Positions 45,507 to 56,362 of a stretch of 64,000 bases of DNA are shown here, piece after piece; position 1 is the stretch's first letter; the number at the start of each line of letters is the position of its first letter. Position numbers and translations under genes: made by a program. The notes beneath the pieces are model-generated. The model worked only from the letters and a program-made list of their open reading frames with translations. It did no database searches and was not told the origin of the DNA. Source of the DNA: Haemophilus influenzae (lineage in GTDB: Bacteria; Pseudomonadota; Gammaproteobacteria; Enterobacterales; Pasteurellaceae); NCBI GenBank assembly GCA_923172585.1, contig OV298644.1, positions 1,505,427-1,569,426 on the forward strand, read 5' to 3'.

Positions 45507-46230
45507 GGGGCTGTACTAGATAACTAGACCAAACTCCCCTTCAATAATTGTTTTAAAATAGATTAATTTGAGATTTTATTAAACGTATTCGATTAAATTA
45601 ATACTGCTCAAAATTTTTGATTACATTAACCAAAATAATGGCTGTTAATGCCATGACAACTTCTGCAAACAGTTTTATGCGTTGATTCCATTAATGATTG
45701 CCCAATTCCGTTTATGTAGTTGCGATTATTCAAAGCAAAATACGAGCTGTGATTGATACCGAAAACATCAACTTAATAGACATCGAGCACATCATATCAA
45801 CAACGCTAGCATTGTACATAATGCTATCAGGCTTAACTTTTCTCTCGATAATTGGCAATAAAGTCGCTGATTGCACATTAGGGACAACGACAGGTATAAA
45901 CCTTGCCATTTCATTTGAGAAGCCCGAATACCGCGACTTTCCCAGAAACACTACGACCAATTACCTTTTCGAGTAATGGCGAAATAATTAATTCACATCG
46001 CCTTCTAATCTCGCCTTCAAACATTTCCAAATGTGGGCTTGTTTGATAAATGAGGTTATCTGCGTTAATGCGATGTAAAGTAATAACGGCTTGTATTTTT
46101 TTACATGTAACAAATTTATGGCTGTTATTGCTGTGACACCTACGGCTAAAATTCTATTTGTTAAATGAATTTCTTGTTTTTACAATATGGATTTAACCTT
46201 TAATGTGTTTAATTGAATCTATACGGCACC
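45507..46230 (-). mobile_element. IS1016-like element (IS1595 family), decayed
   Basis: The left end GGGGCTGTACTAGATAACTA (continuing to CTCCCCT at 45540) is intact and matches my memory of an IS1016 end; a degenerate inverted partner lies at 46205-46230. On the minus strand the transposase is recognisable: SPHLEMFEGEI near 46040, then PNVQSATLLPIIERKVKPDS near 45850 and KLFAE near 45680, in the right order, with stops and shifts between. The element is about 720 bp, the right size. It sits directly behind the rpsO terminator and cannot move by itself. Confidence 0.7.
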
Positions 46231-46261
46231 TTTATATTTATTGAGTACCACCTATATAAAT

Positions 46262-47671
46262 TATGAATCGACAATTTGCTTATCGGACTTTTTCATCATT
46301 TTTTTCAATAAATCAGTTAATGCCATTAATAAATGTGTCACAAATAGCTCACTTTGTCCTGGCATTTGTCATAAACAAGACTTTGCCATTAAACGCATTA
46401 CATAATTGTCTTAATTGACGTTTAACTAATCGCGACCGCATAAGCATCCCTATTTTGCACGACACTAATTAAGCCAAAAGGTTCATCTCGATTGGCGAAA
46501 TATTCTATTACGGGATAGCGATTATTTTAGTGTACTACAATATAGAGCTGACCAATAAGGTGCAACATTGCTATGTACGACATAGACTAGTCCGAATACT
46601 TGAATTGGAAATTGTTTAGGCAAACTAATTGTTATTTTTGCATATGGATTTGTAATCGAATGCTAGTTCGGAATAGAAGCAGTCGTTATCAATATTTGCA
46701 GCTTCTGCTCAAAAATTGAAATAGATTGTGTAATCTTTCCAAATTTAACCTTATTGTCGTTTTTGACTAGACAAGACTTTGCTATCTAATACTAAATCAC
46801 CAATAATTTTCTTGATGACTGGTTTTAATAATTCGGCAAGTCAGCCATAAAGCATACGTATTTTGACATCAGGATAGACTTTGAATAAACACGTCTAAAT
46901 AACCATCTAAATTCGCACTTTGAATTTTGCCAATACTTAATAGTGACGGGCTAAACATTTTACTTGATAGCGATTATTGTCGAGTACAACAACATCGAGC
47001 TGACAATAAGGCGCTTCATATGCTAGCAGCTACATAAACTTTCAGCCACTTCAATTGGAAATTATTGGCAGGCACATTAAAATTTTTATCTATTTCACCT
47101 GATTTTTATTCTGCAGCTAGTTCCGCATAAAAACAGTTATTATCAATATTAGCCACGGCTGGTAGAGTTGAAACACATTCTGAATCGTTCAAAAACCAAC
47201 CAAATGCGGTGGAAATAGAAGATAATTATATAATATTAAGTTTGTTATTGATGCTATTTTTTTTTAGACGTGCAAGAATAAGCTCTGAATGAAACTGAGT
47301 AAATCATCTTCTCAGATCAAGATCGCCTGTGAAAACACTGAAGTGACAATTTAAATTCCCACTTTGAATTTAGTCCCATTACTCAAAGAAAATGCGGTCA
47401 TCAAATTGGAATTGATCGCCTAATGCAAACGTTTAGCGGCAACGGATCTCGTAAAAATTTTTTGTGCTTGCAGAAAGCATTAAAGCTTGAGCATTATAAT
47501 CCGCAATCATTTGAAATTTGATTGATATTTTTAGCAATAACACCTGCGTTAGAGCCTTCAGGCATTTTTGTGTTAAATCTGAAATATTAATATTGGCGAA
47601 AGTTGGTAGGCTAAAACTTACGGAAAGTCAAAAAAAAACCAAGTGGATGGTAATGATGATAATTTTTTCAT
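46262..47671 (-). pseudogene. dacB: Relic of D-alanyl-D-alanine carboxypeptidase/endopeptidase DacB (PBP4)
   Basis: The minus-strand frame starts MKKLSSLP at 47671 and keeps KMPEGSNAGVIAKNINQ near 47560. Further on IGDLVLDSKVLSS, AANIDNDCFYSELA and finally DLLKKMMKKSDKQI (near 46280-46320) appear, all recognisable pieces of PBP4, the periplasmic murein hydrolase. The SxxK and SxN active-site blocks are unreadable or lost, the C-terminal part is missing (the relic ends at the IS element), and about 450 bp in the middle are present twice. Stops are frequent in all frames. Confidence 0.65.
46514..47374 (-). repeat. Tandem partial duplication inside the dacB relic
   Basis: 46514-46930 and 46966-47374 align at an offset of 444-452 bases. 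Anchors are GATAGCGATTATT (46514, 46966), TTCAATTGGAAATT / TTGAATTGGAAATT, CAGTTATTATCAATATTAGC / CAGTCGTTATCAATATTTGC, and CACTTTGAATTT at the far end. The copies differ from one another at many positions, so they decayed separately after duplication. Confidence 0.65.
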
Positions 47672-47817
47672 ATTAGGTTTGTTATGGTTAATATTTATAC
47701 AGACGAACAATTCACGTATAGCATTGTACTAAATCATAAATCTCATTTCAAGTCTAGTATAATACTTCAGTAAATTTTACAATTTTACGTGGTTTATTTT
47801 GTAAATAATTAGAAAAA

Positions 47818-47990
47818 ACAAACAAAATTCCAATGACTGGCAGTGGCGTTGAGGAACAAATTACCGAGAAGAATTGGATTTCTTAAAAAAGTACGTCGTC
47901 CAGAAATTACTAAAGCCATAGCAGAAGCCCGCGAGCACGGTGATTTAAGAAAAATCGCATAGAATATAATGCAGCAGAGTGAGCAACATA
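47818..47990 (+). pseudogene. greA: Fragment of transcription elongation factor GreA
   Basis: The reading [14 protein letters not shown], then [20 protein letters not shown] in a shifted frame with REHGDL, matches the N-terminal coiled coil of GreA, which rescues backtracked RNA polymerase. After about 60 codons the similarity is lost. It lies directly upstream (in transcriptional sense) of rlmE-ftsH relics, the usual neighbourhood in gamma-proteobacteria. Fragmentary and frameshifted. Confidence 0.6.
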
Positions 47991-48350
47991 GTTTGTAGGT
48001 GTGATGCAGTAGTTTCAAGTAAGATTGAAGTGCTAAAAGTTGAAAAAATAAATAATCGGCACAAGCAAATAATAAAATAATGAGTTGGTGCAACATTATG
48101 TGCATATACAAATACAGCAAGTACAAATACGATGAAGCCATTTGAAGCAAGTATAAAGACTGGATTAAGATGGTAAATTAGATCTTTGAAAAATTGTTTG
48201 TGTTTGGTTGATAAAGTTATAATTAGGATACCTAATAGTAAAGAGCGGTTGATATTGTCAATGAATTATAGTGATTTAAATGAGTTAGGATTAAATTTGA
48301 ATGATTTTATTTAAATATAGTCGAAACGACTACAAATGATCGAAGCTTAT
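47991..48350. other. No identifiable gene
   Basis: A low-complexity, AT-rich stretch between the greA and rlmE relics. A short ORF-like piece (48258-48314, MNYSDLNELGLNLNDFI) has protein-like composition but no match that I recognise. Confidence 0.3.
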
Positions 48351-48351
48351 T

Positions 48352-49065
48352 GTTCAGAAATAACGTGCAGCGAATTCTTCTCGTTGGCTGAATCACCAAT
48401 TTAGTGATCACATTGTGCAATTAGTACTTTTGTCAAGAGTTGCGATCAGCACGCTTACTTTAAGTTTCATGATCTTCAGCAAACGCATAAACTATTTCAG
48501 CAAGTAATGACCGTGGTTAAGCTCAGTCCCGCACCATATCGATTAATCAAAATACGTACTAAGCTAAATTGGTGGCAAACGTCTAATGATTGGTTGTGAT
48601 ATTGTAGAAAAGGTTCCCATAGAAGGCGTTGATTTTCAACAAGGTGATTTCCATGATCTAAATGTTTTGACTGATTTACTAGCACGCTTCGGCGAATTTA
48701 AAGTTGAGCCGAAATGACTGAAATGACTAAAAATATTAGTAGAATGCGATAAGAGAAAATTCCACGTGAGTGTATTTCGTTGAGCTGAATGAACATTTTT
48801 GTGATCAATTATTGGCAAGCAAAGGAAAATATGTTGATCACGAACGCTTATTTTAAGATTGATGAAATTTCAGCAAACGGATAAATTATTTAAACAAGGA
48901 ATGACAGTGGTCGATCCCGGAGCATCACCAGGACGGTCTCGTGACAGTACATATTGAGGCAAATGGCTGTAAAGGTTGATTGCTTTGATAGCTTTTAATT
49001 CCTATTGAGGTGTTGTATCTTCTGACGAGGTGATTTCCGTGAGGAAATGTAGTTTTGACTTTGAA
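48352..49065 (+). pseudogene. rlmE: Two partial tandem copies of 23S rRNA methyltransferase RlmE (FtsJ)
   Basis: RlmE methylates U2552 of 23S rRNA. Copy 1 reads SSRWLNxxFSDHIVQL near 48376, FHDLQQTHKLFQQ near 48465, and [19 protein letters not shown] near 48627. Copy 2 repeats this order from about 48740: FHVSVFR, FQQTDKLFKQGMTVVDPGAS near 48870 (the S-adenosylmethionine loop, usually DLGAAPGG) and a GDFR-like GGTGATTTCCGTGA at 49029. The copies align at an offset of 387-397 bases. Both are full of stops, and the C-terminal third with the catalytic lysine is missing from each. Confidence 0.6.
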
Positions 49066-49071
49066 CGATAT

Positions 49072-50960
49072 GGGCAAAAATAAAGTGCTTTGGATGGTAG
49101 TGGCAGTCATTATGATGACAGCATACCAAAGTTGCAATGCATCTTCGGTCGAAAATTCTACTGATATATACAACCTTTGTTTACGATGTAAGCAATGGAC
49201 AAGTGACAGCGGAAAGTTTTGATGCCAATGAAATTAAGGTAACGAAATTCGATCTTTCTAAATATTCAAAAGTAATGCCTCAACTTGAAGATGAACAATC
49301 GCGTGATGATTTATTAAGCAAAAAAGTGCAAAGTGCAAGGCACGTCATTTGATAGACGTAGTTTTTCATGCTAATGATGTGTAGTATCTTGGTACCAAAT
49401 TTTTTAACTTAGGAGAGGTAAGGTTAGACTTTATGGGTCAAAATCTAGTGCTTTGGTGGTAAAGCAGTCAGCTATGATGACAGCATACCAAAGTTTCAAT
49501 TCATCTTCGGTAGAAAATTTACTGATTATACAACCTTTGTTTACGATGTAAGCAAACGAACAAGTGGCGACAGCGTGCACTTCTTATGTGATGCCAATAA
49601 ATTCGAAAACGAAAACGGTAAGATTCCAAAAGCTATTTCAACCGTAAGGCCTCCACGTAAAGATAAAACATTACTTGATCGATTTATTGCGAAAAAGGCA
49701 AAAGTGGAAGGCTACACAATTTAAAGACGTGGTTTCTTATCCGAAATGTTTGAAGGTCTTGGCTCACCATGTGTACGTGATATGTTTGCATAGGCTAAGA
49801 AAAATGCACATTGCTAAATCTTCATTGATGAAATCGATGCAGTAGGTCGCCAACGTGATCCGGGCTTAGATGGCGGACAAGATGAGCGTGAAAAAACCCT
49901 AAACAAGATGCTGATTGAAATGGATAGCTTTAGCGGTAATGACGGTCTAATTGTTATTGCAGCAAATAAAAGTCCAGAAATCCTTGATCTAGCTTTAACC
50001 AATCAAGGCAGTTTTGACCGGCAAGAACTTGTAAGCTTACCTGATGTGAAAGGCCGTCAGCAAATGTTAAAACTTCACATGCTAAAGTGTCTGTTGCGCA
50101 AGATGATTGAGGCAATGACGGTAGCACGTGGTACTCCGAGATATTCTGGTACAGATTTAGCAAATTTAGTAGATAAGGCGGCTTTGTTAGCTGCTTGAGT
50201 GAATAAACGTACGGTAACCATGCTTGAGTTTGAAAAAGCGAAAGATAAAATCAATATGGGGCCAGAGCGTCGCACTATGATAATGACGGATAAGCGAAAA
50301 TGAAACCAATGATTATCATGAAGCATAGTAAGCGCCAATGTGGCGTATTTAATACCTGAACACGATCCAGTGCACAATGTGACCGATTATTCGTCGAGGA
50401 CGTGCTTTGACCGGTGTGAAATTCTTCTAACCTGATGTGTGATCAAATTAGTATTAGCCAAAAACAATGAGAAAGTAAGCTTTATACAATGTATGAAGGT
50501 CGTTTAGCGGAAGATTTGATGTATGACGAAGAAAATTTCTCAACAGGTGCATCGAATGATATTAAAGTCGCAACTAGTATTGCGCGTAATAAGGTAACGC
50601 AATAATGAATATCTGAAAAGTAAGGTCCGATACTTTATACGGAAGATGAGGTCGAGCTTTGATTAGGACGGTCAATGCGAAAGAGAAACAAATGCTTATC
50701 ATGAAGCTGGACATGCGATTGATGAAGTATTGCGTGCAACAGTACCATCATAACTATGCGAGAGCAAGATACATTTTGATCGACATTGTGGATATTCTTC
50801 CTACCGACGGACGATGCATTAGTAAAAGACGAAACCATTGAAGAAGAGTAAATTAAACAATTGATGAATCGCGAACATGTTAAACGGCGATCAGATTACG
50901 GAGAGAAAAAAACTCAACAGGCTGCTTATCCAAATTTAACAACGAATGATACAAAGCACG
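49072..50960 (+). pseudogene. ftsH: Relic of the membrane protease FtsH with duplicated 5' end and internal deletion
   Basis: FtsH is a membrane-bound AAA+ zinc protease. MGKNKVLWMVVAVIMMTAYQ at 49072 is its N-terminal membrane segment; the same start recurs at 49434, and the first 320 bases align at an offset of 363-372. After copy 2 the frame jumps from the early periplasmic region to VRDMFA, so Walker A is deleted. [11 protein letters not shown] (Walker B) at 49825, an open run of 96 codons (49908-50198) with [35 protein letters not shown], and [13 protein letters not shown] follow. The zinc site HEAGH is destroyed in its proper place. The end MNRE...[10 protein letters not shown] matches the natural C-terminus. 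Confidence 0.75.
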
Positions 50961-52615
50961 TAAGTGCGGTACACAATGGCGATAATTTCAATGTCTAAGT
51001 CCATCAAAGCCTTGATACAGAAAGGCTGCATGTTATCCGAATGATTTTGTAAGTGGATATATGTCGATAAAATCGCACATTAAAATCAATAGAAAAATTG
51101 ACCGCACTTTATCGAAACTATACGCAAGTAAGAAATGTCTTGATCAAAACATGGATAAACTCAGGACAATTAAAGAGGCGCTGTCATATGAAACCTTAAA
51201 AGAGCAAAATAAGCAATAGATGATTGCGTCGAAACTGTCAAGGAGCTCGCAACTTACGAGCAAACGCAGCAAGCCGTTATGCATATGAAAAAACGAATGA
51301 AAATAACTCGACAATTGCAGTAGAAAATTCACGAAATCTTATGATTGCGGATAAGCATTACATCGCTCAATCTCATAGTTGCGTCATTGGATGTATTCGC
51401 AGCAATCGCACACCATAAATCATCACTAAAAGAATTAGCGACTATTATGAAACTATTAAATCAAATAATAATCAATGTAACGTGTTTCAAAGTATAGGAA
51501 ATCCAATTGATAATCCTGTCAAATCTGATACCGGACAATTTCATAAACGTTTAGAAGGTAAAGCACTTTTTCAATTGAAAAAATGCGAGAAAAGAGCGAC
51601 TTATTAGTAATATGGTGGAATGACAAATCAGAACGCGCACAACGATATGCAGAAGAAATTACAGAACCTATAAAAGAAATTAATTAGTGATATACCGCAC
51701 TTAGAAAAGTACAGTTTAGATTGGCAAATTTTTTAGCTAATTCAAATTGAACACGGTTATTATGCGTGAACGGCAAAGCGGAAGGATTTCCGAATAATGA
51801 TAAAGCGGGCCATGCAAGAGCTGTATGCGTTCGAAACAAGCGGTAAAACAAGGTCACTGTTTGAAACAGCATGTAAGCAACCTAGCAAGCAATTAACGAG
51901 ACCATATTATAGTGAAATCTTATGTAAGAGCTCTAGATATTTTACAACAAGTATAATGAAGCCTTTCTGCTGGCATTAAAAAAGAAAATTGAAATTTGGG
52001 ATGGGCTTACGCCTTATGGCAAATCGTGTACAAACATTAATTATCAATAATTACTAAAAGATGAATGAATTATATCTGTATTGGTTGTTCCGAATTAGCA
52101 GCTTACTCGCAAATCAATGATTGGCGCAGTGTATGATAAACCTGTTGATCAAAGAATAAGAGATAGTGCAGCTATAGCGCACTTATTATCGCAGTGCAAA
52201 AAGGCGCAAAAATTGACGTGTACATGCATGTTGCTGTAATTCATTTCAGATAAACTACAATTTTGGCAGAAAACACAAAATGCCTGATGGTTTTTAGAGA
52301 AACAATTAAAGAATCAATATGTTAAATGTTAATTTATAAAGCAATATGTACGAAGAAAAGTAAAGTTTCACAATTAATGCAGATCATCGTATAAAAATTA
52401 GCGTAAACTATGCAGCAGAAAAGTAATATGGCTTCGCAATGTTCAAATAGACTCAATAGTAAAAATACTGAAATTATGCATACATTAGAATTAGTTTTAG
52501 AATCAACTTTAGACGCTGACAAGTTATCTGTGACATTTAAGATGCAATACAAATACTTGCTATTACTAAGTAAACTCTACCAACAGTCGCATCAGTAACA
52601 ATAGATCTCAGCTTC
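50961..52615 (+). other. Decayed stretch, largely unassigned
   Basis: Near 51110-51165 the frame KLYASKKCLDQNMDKLR starts like the N-terminus of dihydropteroate synthase FolP as I remember it (KLYANNKCLDLS), which follows ftsH in H. influenzae, but the similarity stops after about ten residues. An open frame of 60 codons (51797-51979, MIKRAMQELYAFETSGKT) and one of 62 (52410-52598) are protein-like without a recognised family. Two intact uptake signals occur near 51102 and 51693. No RNA gene or repeat is visible. Confidence 0.3.
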
Positions 52616-52895
52616 TCATAACTGAACTAAAGAAAAAGGCATAAAATATTTCTGCAAACAGAAACAAAAAATTACCCTTGAAATTGAAGATGCCAAAGAA
52701 GCAATGTAATCAGCAACAGATAGATCGTCGGAATATGCCAAATTAAGTAAAACAAGCAATTTAAGAAAAAGCAAGTGAGATGAAACAGGCATCATCAGCA
52801 AAATTAGGCTGAAATGTAAGAAAAAGTGACAGATGTGAAAGATGCACTTTCAAAAATAGCAACTCAGGCAGTAGATGCAGTGAATGAAGCCACGT
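52616..52895 (+). pseudogene. Relic of an alanine/lysine-rich coiled-coil protein
   Basis: Read across frame shifts this gives IEDAKEAM, SATDRSSEYAK, EKASEMKQASSAKL and EKVTDVKDALSKIATQAVDAV, an amphipathic repeat of roughly 11 residues of the type seen in LEA-like and apolipoprotein-like bacterial proteins. Several stops and shifts interrupt it. No family can be named with confidence. Confidence 0.4.
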
Positions 52896-53811
52896 AATAA
52901 TAGGTCTAATTTAAATAGCAAAATTGAAGAAAAAGAAATGTAACATGGATTTCAAATAGATTGAATCAAAGCTGATATTGGCAAATAATATCAAGCCATT
53001 GAGCTACATACAGCATTAAAACTTTGCAATACTTGATATCTTGGAAATAAAAATCGCAAATAGTGAAAATTGTTCCTTATTGGCTGCGACTAAGCATTCG
53101 CGCAATTCAAATACGCCGGCATGATAGCGCTTATGATAATATAGCGTAGAGATCGCTGATTGTAACAATGCTTGGCCGTAAATTACTTACATGAACTTAG
53201 AGCTTAGGTAAGTGCGAAATAAATGGTATAAAAATAATTGAAAAATGTGGGAAGAAGTTATTCGTAATATAAACATGCTGAATAAGAATCAACTTCAGAC
53301 ATTTTAACGTTCCATATGGCTGTATTGCAATATAAGCACGATAAACTAATTAAGAATTAGAAAGCAATGAAAATATTATGTCAAGCCATACCAACTGTGT
53401 TTGCAGATGAAGAAAGACTTGCACTTAAATTAAACACTGTAAAAAAATATATCAAGTAACTTTAGAAGTTTTGAACGCAATGATTGAACTGAATTGCGAA
53501 TCTTTTACAGCACAACGATTTGCAATTATAGATACAGAAATGTTTAAGCTTACGACAACAATGTTCAGATACATAATATCAGAGAACGTGATATATATTA
53601 CTTCATTTGGTTTTAGACTTAGAATACTACGCATTATTTATTCTACAGTTTTGCATAGAAAAGCAAAATGTAATTTATTATTAAACGCCGTTCTTATACG
53701 AAGTAATGCTTGATAAGTTATCCAGTCTGGTTAATTGTTTATATGGTATTTAGATTTCATTAAATGGAGAACTAATCTTAATTAGACTATTTAAGCCGAT
53801 ACGGAATGTTA
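52896..53811. other. No identifiable gene
   Basis: Short frame fragments only. An 80-codon frame at 53471-53713 has an ordinary composition but no recognised motif. The decayed copy of the queF region begins at its right edge. Confidence 0.3.
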
Positions 53812-54301
53812 TAGCTAATCAGCGTTGAATTAATAGCTAGTAATTTCAAAAACATGTTCATCAATGTAATCGCCTTGTAGATTATCAATTTGTAGTGAGT
53901 GATAAACTGCCATTGATTTAAACGCAGTTTTAAATAGACTTCAGCAAATTCGATTAGATCGCATTGCATAGTTTGATGAACAGCGTTGAAATCTGTAAAT
54001 CTGCTTTGGATAGAGCCATTCAAATAAAGTTTAAAACTTATTGTTCAATCAAAGTATGGATATGATAATCCAGATAAATATTCCATAGCAACAAATTATA
54101 ATCATTTTTCGTTGAGCTAATAGAAATCATAAGCCGTACAAATATCGACGAAGATAGTTAATGATTAACTTTTAGTGATACAGAATCAATAAATATTTAA
54201 TGATCTGACATATGCTGTATTATAAAGCAATCATATTGAGAGACGTATTAAGTTTTTTGACAGAGATTTAATCATTTTAAGCTGATGTCTTGATAATTCA
54301 A
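53812..54301 (-). pseudogene. Decayed second copy of the queF 5' part
   Basis: Aligns with 2372-2867 (about the N-terminal 165 codons of queF) at an offset of 51434-51439, so the net length differs by only about five bases in almost 500. Anchors include TTCATCAATGTAATCGCCTTGTA, AAATAAAGTTTAAAACTT, and GATAATCCAGATAAATAT. Stops and substitutions occur throughout; the uptake signals of the intact gene are altered (ACCGCACTTT reads ACGCAGTTT, AAGTGCGGTCAT reads AAGCAATCAT). Confidence 0.75.
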
Positions 54302-54365
54302 CTATTCTTTTATCAAAGTAATAGAGCTTTGTAATAATCGACATTTTATAAATAAATTAAAAAAA

Positions 54366-55143
54366 ATTAAAAGATAGATTAGAAATTAATCTTCAGGTAT
54401 CGCTTGTAAAATGAAAGCTATCTAAAATTGCAAATTTTAAAACAAAATTTGCACGAAAAGAATGGCAGCAACGGGATTCATCAGAAACAAAAGATTGACT
54501 AGATACACGATATGAATAAAATTAAGACGCAATGCACGTTGCTTTTACTAGAACTTGAGATAAAAATAGTCAGAGAATTGAAAGAGTACTAAAGAACTAA
54601 GAAAAATCAGCAAAAGATTATAGATCAAATACAGCACCATGCAACTGAAGATGATAGCAAGCTTGCAAATGAAATTGCCATAAAAGCAGATCTTCATATA
54701 AGTGCAAAGGAAAACAAAGTAGTTCATAAAAAGAGATACGTCTGAAATGAACTCGACGATGAATCAGCGAGCAACTAAAAAAAAAGGTTGTGAAAAGAAC
54801 AAGCCAAGCTAACGAAGCACTTTCAGCAGATTGATCTGAATTGAAATCATCACCCACAAGTTGAATACTAACAGAAATCACAAAGCACTCTACGGGAAAT
54901 TGTAATGCGAGATTCAAAGCAGCATTATGATATAATGGAAAAAAAATATCAAGCCAGAGAAAATGACACGCATAGAAAAACTTTGTGCAGACATCTAAAT
55001 AAGCTAAATATAAAGGAATTTAACGTGAGATAATTTGCCCATTATACCGCAATTGATCAATCTTTGCATTGAGTACCCGCAATTAGTCATTCAATAATAA
55101 TAGCGTGCGCAGTAAGGCGATTATAACTTTAGATTAAACACAT
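54366..55143 (-). pseudogene. Decayed second copy of the DUF2310 Zn-ribbon gene
   Basis: Aligns with 2936-3721 at an offset of 51422-51430. AGGTATCGC...TAAAATGAAAG near 54393, GAATTGAAATCATCACCCACAAGTTGAA near 54839 (18 or more contiguous matches) and AATGACACGCATAGA near 54961 anchor it. The middle (54540-54800) is the most altered part of the whole copy. No continuous frame remains. Confidence 0.75.
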
Positions 55144-55514
55144 AAATTATTTAATTACTATGCGATTTGGATTAAGCAAAATATTCGGATTTCACTTAAA
55201 CGTTGTGAAATGCCTAGTTCGATAAAAAATACAGCTGTTTCAAATGTATTCAATTTTTACGCCGTTTTAACAATGATTTTACTGAATAAAATCCAAAGCA
55301 AGCCATTCTTAAGTCCGACTTCGCTAAATCCAATGAATTGAAACGTGCTGTCATGTTGAAGCATAATTTGAAACCACATTTTTTCTTCGCAGCCATGTAA
55401 TAGGTTGCATTTTACCAAATTCATTAAAACTTGAACTAATTAAGTTTTTAACTACTTTAATTATCAGGCGATAGCAATCTTCCCAATTTTTAGCTCGTTT
55501 TAATAGTAATATCG
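55134..55514 (-). pseudogene. Decayed second copy of the sufE-like gene
   Basis: Aligns with 3712-4092 at an offset of 51422. TTTCACTTAAACGTTGTGAAATGCC near 55192, ACTTCGCTAAATCC near 55319 and CATAATTTGAAACCACATTT near 55362 are nearly unchanged. Several stops interrupt the frame and an extra TA lies in the acceptor-cysteine motif. Confidence 0.75.
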
Positions 55515-56360
55515 TTGTAATAAATTCAATGCTTGATTTAAGGAGGTGAAGAATGATTCTGAATCTTTTTGTTGCGTATTATGATCGGCAAATTAAATAC
55601 GTAATTGTGCGTTGTCTAAGCGTCCTAAATAAGGCTTATCAGGATCTACGATCACTAGCATCGCAATATCCGGTACGCTCAATAGTGTTGAAAGATTGGA
55701 ACAGTCAATGCCGTGAAATCTATTGCAAGCATCGGTGATTCGTTGAACAGAATCAATTGATCGGCAATTATCCTATGTTTTTAACCGAATTTTCACGTAT
55801 TCAGCCAACAATATTGCGTGCTGTTCTGCTGCGACCACATCCCAGTTTTGCTGCCAATCCAGCACAGCATTATAGCCAATATCCACAGCAATATTGGATG
55901 TGCCAGATTCTACACGATAAGTCAATTCTGCTAAAGTAATACGCTAATTAGATACCCGATCAACCATTTTTCCACCGAAAATGAGCGCTTGAAGTTGTGA
56001 AAGTGCGATCAATTTTACTATTTAATTGCCATGCCAATTTGTACCATAGATTCAACGATCATAAAACGCAAGAAAAACGGCATCTAAATCTTGTAAATCG
56101 TTTGTAGTATGACTAATCGCTTGTGCATCATCCACTAAAAATAACGCATGACTAAATTAACAACCACTTGAATCAGACGATTAATCGGCTGTTCTGCGCC
56201 CGTGACATTTGAATCTAAATTCAGCAAATCAAGAATAGTTATCTCATAAAGCCTTGAAATAAGCGCATTCTCATCGATCAGCCAATCATCTAAAATCGGT
56301 AAATTTCGAATTTTTCACCGCAGTTTTTCGCCCTTTCATACCAAATGACAAAATTCGCAA
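55510..56360 (-). pseudogene. Decayed, truncated second copy of csdA
   Basis: Aligns with 4089-4938, covering roughly the C-terminal 283 codons, at a constant offset of 51421 at both ends, which means hardly any indels. TCAACCATTTTTCCACCGAAAA near 55964, CGGCATCTAAATCTTGTAAATC near 56079 and TTAATCGGCTGTTCTG near 56181 are almost identical to the intact gene. The frame is broken many times. The copy stops abruptly at about 56360, where it joins the uup relic. Confidence 0.8.
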
Positions 56361-56362
56361 CT

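Noticed and set aside
45698-45976. 92-codon plus-strand frame near 45.8 kb
   Set aside because: The opposite strand encodes the recognisable IS1016-like transposase; this frame is its shadow.
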